Source: Tyto alba (lineage: Eukaryota; Chordata; Aves; Strigiformes; Tytonidae). Taken from it: a stretch of DNA of 64,000 bases. Below, one piece after another: positions 26,247-38,200 of the stretch (position 1 is its first letter; each line of letters opens with the position of its first letter). Made by a program: the position numbers and the translations under genes. The notes beneath the pieces were generated by a model that did not search any database, was not told where the DNA came from, and worked only from the letters and a program-made list of their open reading frames with translations. The stretch spans positions 186,001 to 250,000 of the forward strand of contig NW_024881322.1 of assembly GCF_018691265.1 (NCBI RefSeq), read 5' to 3'.

Positions 26247-26816
26247 TGTCGTGGTTTAAACCCAGCTGGCAGCCAAACACCACGCAGCTGCTCGCTCACC
26301 ATCCCCCCACTCCAGGGATGGGGGACAGAATTGGAGGGGCAGTGGTAAGGACACTCATAGGTTGAGATAAAAATAAATTGTTGTTATTATTGTTATTATT
26401 AATAATAATAAAAATAATACACAATGCAATTGCTCACCACCAGCTAAACAATGCCCAGCCTGTTCCTGGCTAGCAATTACAGAGAAGAGAAAATCCCCAA
26501 ACCACAGCCCCGGAAAGAGAGAGCAAGCTTCCCAGCCCACCCTCATCTATATGCTGAGCACAGTGTTGTATGATATGGAATATTCCACTGGCCAATTTGG
26601 GCCTGTTGCTCTGGCTGTGCTCCCTCCCAGCTTCTTGTCTACCTGCGCACTAGTCGGGCGTGGAAAATTGAAAAGTCCTTGATTTCTTAAGCAACAAGTA
26701 AAAATATTAGTGTATCATCCACATTCTCATACCAAATCCCATACTGAACCCAAACCACAACACTATTCCAGCTACGATGAAGAAAAATGAGCTCTATCCC
26801 AGCTGAAACCAGGGCA
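26247..26816. mobile_element. Avian endogenous-retrovirus solo LTR (fragmented)
   Basis: The element begins TGTCGTGGTTTAAACCCAGC and contains GCAGCTGCTCGCTCACC, GGTTGAGATAAAAATAA, ACACAATGCAATTGCTCACC, a GGAATATTCCACTGGCCAAT stretch and CTCTATCCCAGCTGAAACCA before ending in CA. These are hallmarks of a widespread bird ERV LTR family. No gag, pol or env coding sequence lies beside it, so it is a solo LTR left by recombination. A TTATTA-rich microsatellite sits inside it. No convincing flanking duplication remains, which suggests age. The family is one I remember from neoavian genomes, hinting that the host is not a galliform. Confidence 0.8.
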
Positions 26817-29800
26817 AAGGTGTAAGTTACAGTGAAACCATTTGGGAAATCCCTCAAATCACTACCACTGTTTTGTAAAATCCCGATTCTAAGTACTGCT
26901 TGTGCCATGAGCTTTCAAATCAGTTCACATGGTCTTTCCTCAATCCCACGTTAGACCTTCCACCCCTCCTCACTGAGGAATGGACAGTATATTTGGCCAC
27001 TGCTTACTAACAGCAAGTCCTGGGGATATGTGTGTATAATTGCAGGTCTTTGTTTCTTCAAGATGATGAAACAGTTCAAGCTATTTTAGTTCTAGAATTG
27101 CTTAAAGAAATACCCTGTGTCTTGAAATAACATCTCCTGTTCTAGGACTGAGGTTTGAGCAATGGCCAGGTGAAAAAATGAGGTACTAAAACTAGAAGTC
27201 TTGACAAATACATAATTTGTGAAAGAAAAAACAATAAATAAACAAAGTTTGCCCAAATAATGAAGTCAAAGGCTTCTTCAGAAAGAAAACAAGTGGGATG
27301 TGAAGAGAGAATTCTTTAAAACTTGAAAGAAACTGAAGCTTTGTACAGGTCTAAACAGTTTTCAGACGTGTTCACATATATAACAAAGCAAATATGAAAG
27401 TCTGGCCTTCATGTTTTGCAACCTTTAAACATTTCCTTAAACATATGTCTTCTTTTATGATAAGGACTGTAGCAAATCTGGTGCTTTTAAAGACCGTCAA
27501 CAGGTATCCATCTAGGGAATGTAAAAGGCATTTTGTTTCTAGGGAAATAACTGGAAAATGCCTGATTTGATAGTAGCTTTCCTATAGTTCATTGACAGCT
27601 TTACATTTGACACAAAAAAATTACAGTCCTCTCTACATAGGGGACTGCGTATCAAGGACAAGTAGTATAAATTCATTGCTCTGACATACAGTCATCAGAA
27701 GAACTGCATAGCAGTCCATGGTCAGGCTTATGAAGACCATAAAATGGCAGGCTGCAACTCCTGCGGCGAGCACAGCAAAGTGTTTTATTTCATAGGCTAG
27801 TGGAGAAGACTTCGAAAAAATACAAGGACATTTGGGGGTTTTTTAATTAACTATTTTAAAAGGTTTTTGCCTGTGAAATTAACCAGTACGTTTTACATTG
27901 ACAACACTATGCACTCCTCCTAACTGATGGCAGCAGCCAAACACAGTGTTACACAGTCTAAGAATGATACTCAAAATTGCAAAGAGTCTGGTCCCATCAG
28001 AAATAATTTCAGAAAGACCAGTTAACAAAAAGAAGCACCTTTGGTTTAAATACAATTACTATAGAAGGGGACTAAGTATACTGATGGATTATTGAAAAAA
28101 AATAGAAACGGAAAAAAGTATCAGCACTAACATAATGAAACATACTTAAGAAAATGGCTAGCAGATGTTGCAAAGCTAAAAAACCACATTTGTTTTCTCT
28201 CTTCTCTGTGAAATCCAACCAGATCCAATTTTTTTTTAAAAATGTACGTATCTTATCTGAAAAATACAGCAGGTACCCATGAGTTATAAATACCAAACTT
28301 AAGCATCATTAGAAACACACAGACATAGTATCTTCATGTTTCTCCTAAAGAAAAAAACAACTCTTTAAAGAGCCTTTTTTCCCCCTCATAATAGGAAAGA
28401 AAAGCCTAACACATTATTAAAGAATTGCATAAAAAATTGAAACACTACAAAATGTTATACAGACTACTTGCCTTTTGAAACTTCTGTATCTATAGAGCAC
28501 TTTTAAAAACATTAAAATTTAAAACAAAAAAGTTAAAATGAAACCAGAATGTCTGTAACCTAGAACTTAACCAAGTGTGATATTTTTAACTGCATATTCA
28601 AAAATACGCTTCTAAGTAATAAGAGCCATCATGGAGTGATTCATAGCTTCATGCAAAAACATCCCACAATATAAATCTTGTTAACCTTTTGAAAATCCCC
28701 AAAAGCTCATTACAAAGCTGCTGAATCCTGGCGTAACAAAACCGTATATTAAAGTATTTACTGTCCTTCTAAAAAGTCCGTTACTTAAAAGAAATAATAC
28801 ACATGAATTAGCTGGATTTTATCGTGGTCTGGCAGAGAAGAAGTGTCAGACATTGATGTATGTCAAATTAAATTATCCTAGGAAAATCATTACAGAAATT
28901 CAGAGAAAATAATTTCTCAACTGATGTTACACATTAAACTACTCTCCACCTGAATTAATGGCAAGTTTACAGGTTAATGAGCATTACAGTGAAAAGACTC
29001 ATGAAGAAAAGGTGGTACCTTTCCTATCCTATTACTCTTCCCCGTTCTTGAAAACTACATGCAACACCTTTGTAGACACTGATTTTCAAATGGATTTGCC
29101 GCACAAAAGCTGATTAATTCTCTTCTCCAAATGAGTGACCTGTTACAAGAAGTGCTGCATATTAAATTCCACTTAATGAAAATATGCATGTATAACATTT
29201 AATTTATATTCCCTAATGTAAGCACTTAATTTTATTATAATTCCTATCTTGATCTAACTTTACAGCCATTGCCAGATAGAATACTGTGAATATTGCAGAG
29301 TAGACGTCTGAGTCGATTATGAAACTCCAAGTAACAGCAGGGTAAAATCCTGGCCTTACTGAAGTCAGACTAAGAGCTGCTGCAGACTTCACTGACACCA
29401 CCATTATATTCTTTACATTCCATCTTCATCTGCCATGAAGGTGAAATTAATGAGATTTACTGTATTCTACAAATACTATTTTCTGGTTTTAGAATCCATT
29501 CTTGATTTCCTTCTTCAGTTCTCACTCCAGTAAATGAAGTAATACGAAGGTGTGTCCCTGGGCTTGTCCTGCATTTTGGGAGAAAATGTGCAGAAGGAAG
29601 CCTTCAGTGAATCGTGATTATTGCTAGTGAATAGGATGCTAAAGCCAGAAGCTTCACTGTAGTATTTAAACAGCTAGAATGTTTTAATGAACCATGCTAC
29701 ATGTTTATTTGAAAGTACTATCTTCTCAATTAGAAAATAATACTTTCTAGCTTTTAAATTTTTCTATTCTCTTGTGCAAATATATGGCAGAAAGACTGGC

Positions 29801-32800
29801 ATTTATTGCTAAGATAGTACTAATTTGTAAAATGCTTCTATTTTTTTTTTTTTCCTGGGTATTACTTTATGGACAGTAACTGCTTGTGCCAACTGTAAAG
29901 CTGCTGCTGCACTAGGGGGAGGAGCATCCAATCAGTCATTTTCCACTTACTTCTATTTACAAAAAAAAAAAAAAAAAATCGTATTTTACTTGTATTCCCT
30001 AAACGCATTTTTGATGTTGTTTAAAAGCATCAGATCTGCTGCAGCATTCATCATAAAAGACAACAAACATACAAAAAATGAGGTTTCAAAACAGGAAAGC
30101 TAAACTTTCAGATTTGCTTTGTTACATTTATGTGTGTGATCACTCATCTGAAAACTATTTATTTTGGGGATGTACCAAGCTTCAGTTTATGAGAACAGAA
30201 TGCATCTGTCTCAGACTTAGTACTCAACTGCAAGATGGATTATGTCCAGCTCTCCCTCTCCAGAAGCATCCCCTTATCTCAGTGTTTGGTCAGCATCTGA
30301 GTGATGTGTACATAAAACTGGTTAGGCGAGTTTTGACACCTAAAACGGGCAGAGTCGCAAAAGTATACTGACAAACACAGTGTTTACAAAACCTGTAGGC
30401 CCAGCTTTTCACTTGTCAGCTTCTACTGTCATCAAGTACCCAATATTAGGTGTTCATTAACTCCATCTATATTGCTGCATGAACTCTATTTTGACTGCAT
30501 TCTAAGAAAAAGGAAGAGTTGTTTGGACTTCATTAACTCAACATCTGCCTTTCCGTTTATCTTTTTGCATGTAGAAATTGTACTTAGTGCATTGATTTTC
30601 CTTTTGACTTTTCATGTTATTCACTTTTAAGTAAGGGCTTCTACGCTTCTGAAATCCTTCCATGTTACGCGTAGCTCTGAAGTTCCCAAAATAATTTTGG
30701 AAAACTTGGAACTCTTGCTTTATCAAAAGCTATAAGCACATACAGGTACAGACGTGTGCCACAAAATAATCACACCAGTAGGTGTTTTTAAAGCTGAGAA
30801 GTCAAAATATTGAAAATATTTTTCTTGTGGCAACTGCAAACATTGCAACATTATAGTAAAGCGCAACTTTACTACCAAAGGCCAAATTCTACAGTCTTCT
30901 GTCAGAAAAACTTCTCTAGATTGCAAAACTGGAAACTGGAGGCTTTGGGGCAGTGCCTACAAGAGGAGAATTCTTACTGCAGTAAAAAATGTAACCTATA
31001 GGCATTTAAATTATCTGTCAAAAAATCAGAATAATACAGCCTATTATTTTAGGCAACTGTTTTGGTTTTGGATTAGATTCTGCTCTCATATTCCAGTGAC
31101 TCAGTAACAGAATCTAAGCTTTCATTTTAATTCATTAGGAAAGGAGTCCTGTCTGGCTCTGGATGGTGGTATTTATGCAGTTTTATAGAGTTTGAAAGAT
31201 TTCTATTTCATCCATGCTTCTTTTCACATTCACGCTCACATAGGGAATTTCACTCCTATAACGAGAACCAGAAAATATAAGCTGATCATAATGAAAAGTG
31301 CCGGACATCTACAGCTGTACCAACAGTCATCTTCTGCAATGAAACTTTTTTTTCACCTGCCAATTATTTTCTTTGCACATATTTGTCCTGCCCACTTCTT
31401 TAAAAAAAAAAATACAGAAAACATTGGTCCTTCCAATTAGGCTTTGTGTTTCTCTGAGATTAGCAGAGCTGCCCTGCCACAGGGAAGTCCAGGGAGATAG
31501 GTCTGGTTAGAGTGCTAGTGAGAATTCTCTGGAAACCCCCCCCTCCATAGGAAGCTACACCCCAAACAGGTAAGGTGAGGATGAAGTGGGTACACTGCAT
31601 GTCCTTCCCCATCCCTCGCCATCACACAGCACAAGCTACTAATTGCTGCTTCCAAAAACACTGCAAAATCAAGCCCTGTAGTGAAAGGTCAAACACCACA
31701 GTTTAACGTGAGACAGAAGAGAGCATGGCAGAGAACTGGAAAGACTGAGTTACATGTCAATGTGTTAAATTCTTCCAGAACAGGTATTTGCTAAATGAAA
31801 TTCTCATGCCTAAAATGCCTGCAGAAGAAGGCAGAAACACTCTAGCGGGCCCTGCCAGTGTAACCTAGGGATGCTAACTCCTTCCTGATCCTCCTGGTGG
31901 TGCTAGTCCAGAGCCTGACACTCCAGCCAAGGGTCAGGTATTCCACTCCACGAAAAGCCCTGATGTCCTCTGCCTCCGTCTCATATTCATCTGTGCCTAA
32001 CCTCTGCTTCAATGGACAGCAAAGAAACCATAAAACCAGAAGTCAAATGACACATCTTTGCATATTAACAAATAATACATTTTACTGTGAAAGCATGCAT
32101 TTAAATAATACTCTTGTTTCTCCCCATGAATTTTACTCTCTACCTCATACCTAGGACCCTAAACTTAGAAGACTGGCTTTGTTGGTGAATGCAGCTATTA
32201 GCCTTTGCTGGCCAACACAAAAGGATGGGAGCCTTCTAGGGGAAAGGAAAGGATATTTGATCTACCCAGTCAGTAAAAATAAACCGTCCCTTGAGCAAAA
32301 CACCAGGAGTTCAGTTGCGTTTGTTATGATCTTCCCTATGTAGCACATGCTGCATTTTACAAACAGGTTTTTCAAAGGTCCCATTTATGGCATTTGGCTT
32401 TTGAAAAATGCATTGACAAACAGTATCAGCAGAACATTTTATTTTCTTACGCAATCTGACGAATACTAAAAGAAATTCTGGAGGTCTGAAATTCTCTGGT
32501 CTCCATGTAATAAATGCATCTTTTTAGACATTCTGTTTGGGGATTAGAACGTATGAGGTTTTTGACACAGCTAACTTATGTATAGCCTTCAAATGCTCTG
32601 CAACTGGCAGGGATAGGATGGTTAAACAGACTCAGAATGGTTAATGGTCATTTCAACTCTGGATCTTCAGCCCACCTGCAGACCTAGTCAATTATTACCG
32701 GAAGAGTACTTGGTAATCTGTGTGAAATTAATTTGACTGTCTCACTTTGAACCTCAGGGGATATGTCCATGTTACAAAATAACTTAGGCCAATGTACTCA

Positions 32801-33108
32801 GCAGAACCTGCCACTGTACTGGCAGGTTCAGCAGATAAATTGAAGTTAGGATGTGCATTTAGAACAAACCACAACTTTGTTTCTGAAGGAAAACCAAGAA
32901 AGACAAGAGTTTCAGCAGAAAAAGCTGGGGAAGTGTCCCCTTAGAGATGTGCCCCACATCTCTAAGTTCTGGGTAGAGGAAAGATTTCAATTTCCAGCAC
33001 CAATGCATTCAGAACTTGCTGAAGCAGTGTTTTGCAGTAAACATTTAATAATTATCACTCCAACAAAGCAAGGAATAGTGCATAGATACTTTCATGAAAT
33101 ATGATTAC

Positions 33109-33173
33109 CTGACATACTGCTGGGAGTTATGGATATGTAATCATTCTCGTTCTTCTTCTCTCACCAATGTCAC
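33109..33173 (-). CDS. THRB: THRB isoform beta-0 start exon (codes only ATG TCA G)
   Basis: A 65-bp minus-strand exon between a poly-T/GGCAG acceptor (33174-33180 and beyond) and the donor CAG|GTAATC (33108). The coding part is only 33115-33109: ATG TCA G. Spliced to the GG of the exon at 1639 it gives M-S-G-Y-I-P-S-Y-L, which matches the short N-terminus I remember for chicken TR-beta-0, a receptor with almost no A/B domain. In frame, a TGA lies 48 bases before the ATG, so this ATG is the first available. The base at -3 is A, a fair initiation context. The rest of the exon is 5' untranslated and holds a six-codon upstream ORF. It presumably receives a first exon from the CpG island 1.3 kb upstream. 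The coding call is inference from splice signals plus the exact MSG match. Confidence 0.8.
33127..33144 (-). other. Minimal upstream ORF in the beta-0 leader
   Basis: ATG ATT ACA TAT CCA TAA, encoding MITYP, ends 11 bases before the beta-0 ATG and is in a different frame. If the exon model is right, every ribosome reaching the beta-0 start must pass or reinitiate after it. Confidence 0.6.
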
Positions 33174-33205
33174 CTGCCAAAAAAAAAAAAAAAAAAAGAA
33201 AAAAA
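33174..33205 (-). other. THRB: Homopolymeric polypyrimidine tract of the beta-0 acceptor
   Basis: On the minus strand the acceptor GGCAG is preceded by nineteen T (33197-33179 on the plus strand as A), one C and seven more T. This is an ideal polypyrimidine tract but also a mutable homopolymer. Confidence 0.7.
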
Positions 33206-34439
33206 CCCCATGTAATACATCCATAAATTCAAATCCACAGAATACAATTAACATTTAAACAGGATGGAACATTTTGGATCTTGAATACCACGGTCCATGT
33301 TTGATGGCTTAACACATTAAATTCAATGCACTTTGCTTAGTTGCGTGAGGCAATGAATGCAAATCAAGCCCAAAACTTGGTGGACTGGAGAAGCTGTAGG
33401 TAACAGGGATTTGGAAGCAAGGCCAAAAAGCTGGTGGCTACTGATGCCGGAAAAAAAAAATGCTTCTGCCTACTTCATGGAACACTTTCCCTTAATTTTT
33501 TGCAGAAGTTCCTTTATGTCTAATATGTAACTTTAAGAGCTAATTGTTTTTTACTTTACAGTTTCTAATGATATATGCCTGTTATTCTCAGGTTCAGTAA
33601 GAATAGAGGATTCAAAGGAATTAGAAATTCTCTGTCTACAGTTACACCAATTCTCCTTCAATCATTTGAAACTCGTAAGTCTATCAACTTTTACATAGTT
33701 TTGAGACAGTTTTGAATAGTAATTTTAGTCATTTAGTAGAAAACTAATTTATACGCACTTCTTACTTAACTTTTGAGCAATGGCATCTTTTGTTTTACTA
33801 AGGAGATAATATCAGCTGTGAGAAGCTAGATTTGGCATCGTAAAGTTGTGGTTCTAATATTTATAACCCCTCCCCTATTCATATGCCCATACATACACAG
33901 CGACATATGAACTATACTTCTCCTCTGTTTGGTAGCAAAGACGGAAACCCTGCAAGCTAATTTTGTGTCAGGAGAGAAAGTCACTGATACCAGCTACAGC
34001 ACCATCCTTCATCAGTATCTGTATTTATTCTACCCATAATGTTTTCCAAACAGGTATTGCAGGCAGCATGTCCTCGTCCAGCCTTCCCAGCCCAAAGCAC
34101 AGTGCCCGGCTGGACAATCCCAGCTCACTCCCTAGTTTAACCACCAACAATTTAATCCAAGTGATGACAAGCCTAAAGGCATTACTCCAGAACAGAAAGA
34201 GGATCTCATTAGAATTTTTAAATAAGAAACCCCAAGCCTACAACTGACCCCAATAACGCCAGGGGAAAACTAGCCAGGGATCCCAGTCAAGCTTTCTTGA
34301 TCATCGGGAAACACTTATCTTTTAATGTTAGCATGCAAGTGACATCTTACAGAAGTAGAACCTCTCTTAGATTGCCCGGATCAACATTTTATGGTAAGGA
34401 ACTGTCCTTCGGTCTTTAACAAACTTTTAATTTTCTTTC
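33206..34439 (-). other. THRB: Presumed intron between CpG-island first exon and beta-0 exon
   Basis: About 1.2 kb of non-repetitive sequence without a recognised coding exon. It is bounded by the beta-0 acceptor and by the CpG island. Confidence 0.55.
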
Positions 34440-34511
34440 TCGCCACCCGCCCAGCGCTGCAGCGCTGCAGCCCTGCCCGCGTCTCCCCCCAGGCAGCGGG
34501 CGCCCCCTCAC

Positions 34512-34560
34512 CCAGGGAGCCTTTCCCTCGGCCTTGAAGCAGGCGCCCTCCACCACCGGC
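34512..34560 (-). other. THRB: Candidate end of THRB untranslated first exon
   Basis: The minus-strand donor GG|GTGAGG places an exon end at 34512. It is the best donor in the island on that strand and would splice to the acceptor at 33174. The transcription start is not visible; the upper bound given is nominal. Confidence 0.4.
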
Positions 34561-34778
34561 AGGCTGAGGGGGCAGCGAGTGCACCTGCTCTGTTTAAGCA
34601 CCGCCTGCAACACTCGGGCGAGAAAGCAGGTGAACTGCAGCGGTCACGCGCGCCGTGTAATTAATGTATCTGGGACGCAGCCTCACAGCTCCCACCCGAG
34701 GTCTCCCACCCGCCCCGGGCCGAGCACCCGCGGGCGCTCGGGCCCCCGCCGCTGCGCGCCCGCCCCTCAGAGCCGCCA

Positions 34779-34790
34779 CAAGATGGCGGC
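34779..34790 (+). promoter_or_regulatory. YY1 motif CAAGATGGCGGC
   Basis: A full match to the YY1 consensus AAGATGGCGGC on the plus strand, within the CpG island. In vertebrate promoters this motif usually lies just downstream of a start site and in the direction of transcription, which here would favour a plus-strand start near 34.76 kb. Confidence 0.65.
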
Positions 34791-35149
34791 GGGACGCCCC
34801 CCGCCGCGCTCCGCGGGCCGCGCACCGCCCGGGCCCCTCGCCCCAGGCGCCGCTGCGCATCTCGCCACGCGAGACCGGGGGGGTGGGGGTGGGGGTGGGA
34901 AAGCCCCCGCGGCCGGGAAGCGGCCGGCCTGCCCGCCGGTCGGTGGGGCGCAGGGAACGGCCGCCCGCGGGCTCCCGGCCGGCGGGAGCGGGGCCGCCCC
35001 CCTGCCCCGCTCCGCCGACGCCCGCCCGCGCCACGCGGCGCGGCCGCGCCCCCTGGTGGCCGCGGGGGAGCAGGCCGGGGGGGAGCGGGAGGGCCCTGCG
35101 TGGGGGACAGCAGCGTCCCCACGCCGGCACTGCAGCACGGCCGGGGCGG
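34780..35149 (+). ncRNA. Possible first exon of a divergent antisense transcript
   Basis: A strong plus-strand donor GCGG|GTGAGT at 35149 follows the oriented YY1 motif at 34779. Together they suggest a transcript leaving the island away from THRB. Humans have an antisense RNA at the THRB promoter (THRB-AS1), which makes this plausible. No partner acceptor or polyadenylation site was identified; the start is nominal. Confidence 0.3.
34877..34899 (+). other. Perfect G-quadruplex motif
   Basis: G7-T-G5-T-G5-T-G3: four G runs separated by single-T loops, the most stable class of G4 motif. It lies on the plus strand, which is the template strand for THRB, inside the CpG island. Confidence 0.9.
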
Positions 35150-35336
35150 GTGAGTGGGGTGGGTTCTTCCCGTGCAGAGCTCGGCCTTCTGAATTAACGG
35201 CTCTGTTGTCTTCTCCCTAGCGTGTTCCGTATCTTTTGCATCACTTTATGCCTTGTTACATTAATCGGGCATATTAATCTGGCAAGTCTCTACAGTAATC
35301 CCTACTCCCAAGACTCAGAATTGTTTCGTGATTAAA

Positions 35337-35440
35337 AAAAAAAAAAAGCCAAACCACAACATCCCTCCCCCCCCCTCCAAAAAAAAAAAAACCAACCAAA
35401 AAACAGGGAAAAAGGGGAACGCCCCCACCCCCATTGTTCA
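35337..35440. repeat. Low-complexity A/C-rich block beside the CpG island
   Basis: A-tracts alternate with C9 and other C runs (A-run, CCCTCCCCCCCCC, A12, CCAACC, then C5-A-C5). The minus strand is rich in G runs and T runs. No gene or splice site was seen. Confidence 0.75.
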
Positions 35441-35998
35441 CTGTATTTGTAAAGCAAGTGCAAAGTAAACCTACTGCAAGTTTTACAGCAGAAACTGGTA
35501 AAAAATCCTCCAGCACACATTACAACCTATTTTTATCTTCTTGTCTTCCAAGCAAACCACCTGAGACTCTCCCTGGGCTCTTCTCAGAAAATACAGTCTT
35601 TGCTTAAACTCTTAAGGGAAAAACAAATACTCCACTTGATATTTGCCACGTACAACCAACACAACCAGAGGTGACGATACAAGACCCTTCTTTGGCTAGT
35701 GAGATCTTGTGGAACTTTAAAGTCCTTCACAGTTTGTCAAACAAAAGCTTAAAGAGGATACAAATTTAGAGCAAGACTCCAATTAACATCAGACTCTGAC
35801 CCATCCTACCACGTCATGGACCCCATGAACCTCAACAATAAGCCATTTCCCAGAATTTAATTGTGGTCTGGTGACTCAGTGACACACAAGTGCTCTTGAA
35901 GTAAACAATTGAATATTTTAAATAAAAATTCTCCCCCTCCTGTAAATAATTACTTACTAATCCTAAAATTATTGTTTTCACGCCAATCTATTAAAAAG

Positions 35999-36020
35999 AA
36001 AAAAAAAAAAAAAAAAAAAA
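35999..36020. repeat. A22 homopolymer
   Basis: Twenty-two A residues. A retroposon tail is possible, but no element body is visible on its 5' side. Confidence 0.9.
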
Positions 36021-37599
36021 GGACAAATAACAAAGTTCTTCAATGAATTCTGTATAAAGATAAAAATTTTAGCTATCCTGGGAGCTTGGCCATTTTCCCT
36101 GATGAGACCAGGCCTTGGCATGAAGGCAGCTGTCACTTGTGTAAAAAACCTCATTACAAAATGCCTGTAGGGAGAGACAGTCTTTTGTTTAGAGCATTAT
36201 ACTAATGTATCTGGCTTTGGCACAGTCATCCTGTGTCCCACAGTTTAAAGTGGAGAGTGTGCATCCTCTTTTTCTTCTCATGTCTGTCTAGAAACTAAGG
36301 TTATCAGAGCAGGCCTTGGTGTTGCTGTGTGAACGTACAGCATCTCGCCCACCTAGCATCTCCACCAGCTGGACTTAGCAACTGCCAAAAGATACACAGG
36401 GATGGAGCCCATTTATACAATACCTGCTTTGTACCTGATGGTGATTTTAATAATCTTTCCAAATGCATCTAAAATGTTTTCAGAAGGATGCTTTTATCCT
36501 GCACTTTATAAGCCAGAAGTAATTTTCTATTTTTCCTTCTAAGGAATGTGGCACACGGGTAGAAACGTTGTGTAAGTACAGGACTGTTTATCCATCCCAG
36601 CACCCAAAACCTTGACTTCTGAAGGCCCAGCACAGTTGCAGCTTTACGTCAGCAAGAAGGGTAAATGGTGTCTACAGCAATTATAACGAGTTCCTTTTGA
36701 AGGCATAGATGTGGAAGATGTTGGAGGAAATCAGGTTCTTTTTCAGAGTCTACAACTAAAAAGTACGCGAACAGGCACAAATGAGAAGGATGTGGATGAG
36801 TCACAGGCAAGGCTCCACCACATCAGGCCAATAATGTCTGGGAGTCTTCATGGGCACTGCAGAGTAAGTTTCTTTCTTGCCAAAAGCGACACAGTTTTTA
36901 TGGTTAAGCTTTTCTAACATCACAGGGAGCAGGCTTCATTAGATTATCTTTTGTGTGTTGAGCACTCATTTGCCCACAAAGAGCTACCCAAGGTCTCATG
37001 GCTCTGAGTCACAAGCCCTGAGCGCTAGCACTAACTTTGGAGAGGTTGCTTATCTCAAATCCTGCATGATTTCCCCGCCAGAAAGCCGAGGTGGTGCTCT
37101 TTCTCCATCACTGGAGTTCAACCCTCGTTACTCTTCCTTTTTTTTATTTTTATTTTTTCTTTTTTTACAAGGTAGTCCTCACATTCATATTAGATACCAC
37201 AAATAAAAGTAGCAAAAAGCTTATTCCATTCTGATACTGAGTTGTGTTTCAGATTTACAGCCCTGCACCAGGAAAACAATATTCCTATTTTGCCCCAAAT
37301 AAAAAAAGACATCTTTGGGATCTTCATCTCCTCTGGCCTGAAAAGGTGATATCTGGAATGAATTCTCAGGCTTTGGTCTCCAATCTAGAAACACTGTCAA
37401 GCCATATTGCCTTTTACTGCACTTACTTTCTTTTCCCATAAAGAAAGGCAATTAACCAATTAACATTAATCAGTGCGCTTAAGCCTTCTCCCACTCATCA
37501 CCAAGTGCCTTCTTCACACAAATGCACTGGATTAACCAACTGTGCAGCTCAGGGGATGGGGGTGTTTTCTTATTTTACTTTGTTGCTTCAGGTTTAGAC

Positions 37600-38200
37600 G
37601 GTGGCTGCCAGTCTCCCCTAGGCCAGGGGCACAGTAATTTCGTGGTCTGCACCCCAATCCCTGTCCATACCCTGAACCGCACGCTTCCCAACGAGCCTCG
37701 GGCTTCCCTTCCCACCCAGCCAGCACGGAGGGACCAGCACTGCCGCCTTCCATCTCTTCCCAAGGCAGGAACAGGTGGGAAAAGGGATTTTGCACCTTCC
37801 AGGAGCACTGTCACGCCACCCAGCTCCTTGCCCTTCACCAGACTGTCCCGACATCTCCTTTTCAAAGCCAGAGGGGTGGCCACGGGGTGAGCTGGCTCAC
37901 CCGCACAAGCCCCTCCTGCAACCCTACCTGCGACACCCGATGTCTCAGGCTCATCCCCAGCACCCTTACACACCACTTACACAACGCTCGCCGTTCCTGG
38001 CTCGCTGGGAGCTGGGCTGCCTCCAAGGAGAGGAGCCTTGCTCTGCGAGGAGGGGAGGGCTGCTGGCATGGGTGGGAGCCCACCCGGGTCCTGGGATGCA
38101 GCGGGGAGCAGGCGAGGGCGCGGAGTGGGGTGGCAGAGCACACAGGTTCTGTAACGGGGCGCAGGGGAAATCTCTGGCACAGGCAGATTGAGCGCCCCAG
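37600..38200. other. GC-rich patch, low CpG density
   Basis: GC-rich with many overlapping open frames on both strands, but CpG is sparser than in the 34.4 kb island and no frame resembles a protein family. It may be an old decayed island or simply a GC-rich segment. Confidence 0.5.

Larger units (their letters stand above)
19331..33108 (-). other. THRB: THRB intron between beta-0 and beta-1-type exons
   Basis: About 13.8 kb. It contains nuclear-receptor-like half sites near 19.65-19.75 kb, TA-rich repeats near 21.25 kb, a T24 tract at 22.2 kb, a 51-base pure pyrimidine run at 24.2 kb, a possible old repeat at 25.6-25.8 kb and a solo LTR at 26.2-26.8 kb. No further exon was recognised. In particular, I found no separate upstream beta-1 start exon. 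Confidence 0.65.
34440..35180. promoter_or_regulatory. THRB: CpG island, likely main THRB promoter
   Basis: About 740 bp of very GC-rich, CpG-dense DNA with abrupt AT-rich flanks on both sides, 1.3 kb upstream of the beta-0 start exon. It has several Sp1-like CCCCGCCC/GGGGCGGG boxes, a duplicated GCGCTGCA unit at 34453-34470 and no clear TATA box, as expected of a CpG-island promoter. Long overlapping open frames on both strands are products of GC bias (Pro/Arg/Gly/Ala-rich) and not genes. For THRB the best minus-strand donor is CTGG|GTGAGG, with exon end at 34512. The strongest plus-strand donor is at 35149. Confidence 0.8.

Noticed and set aside
19024..33173. Splicing of the beta-0 exon into the beta-1-type exon to form one long N-terminus
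   Set aside because: From the beta-0 ATG the junction would be out of frame and hit a stop within a few codons; the other frames contain stops in the beta-0 exon.
34534..35220. Large Pro/Ala/Arg/Gly-rich open frames on both strands at the CpG island
   Set aside because: They overlap each other on both strands and reflect absence of stop codons in GC-rich DNA. No known motif is seen.
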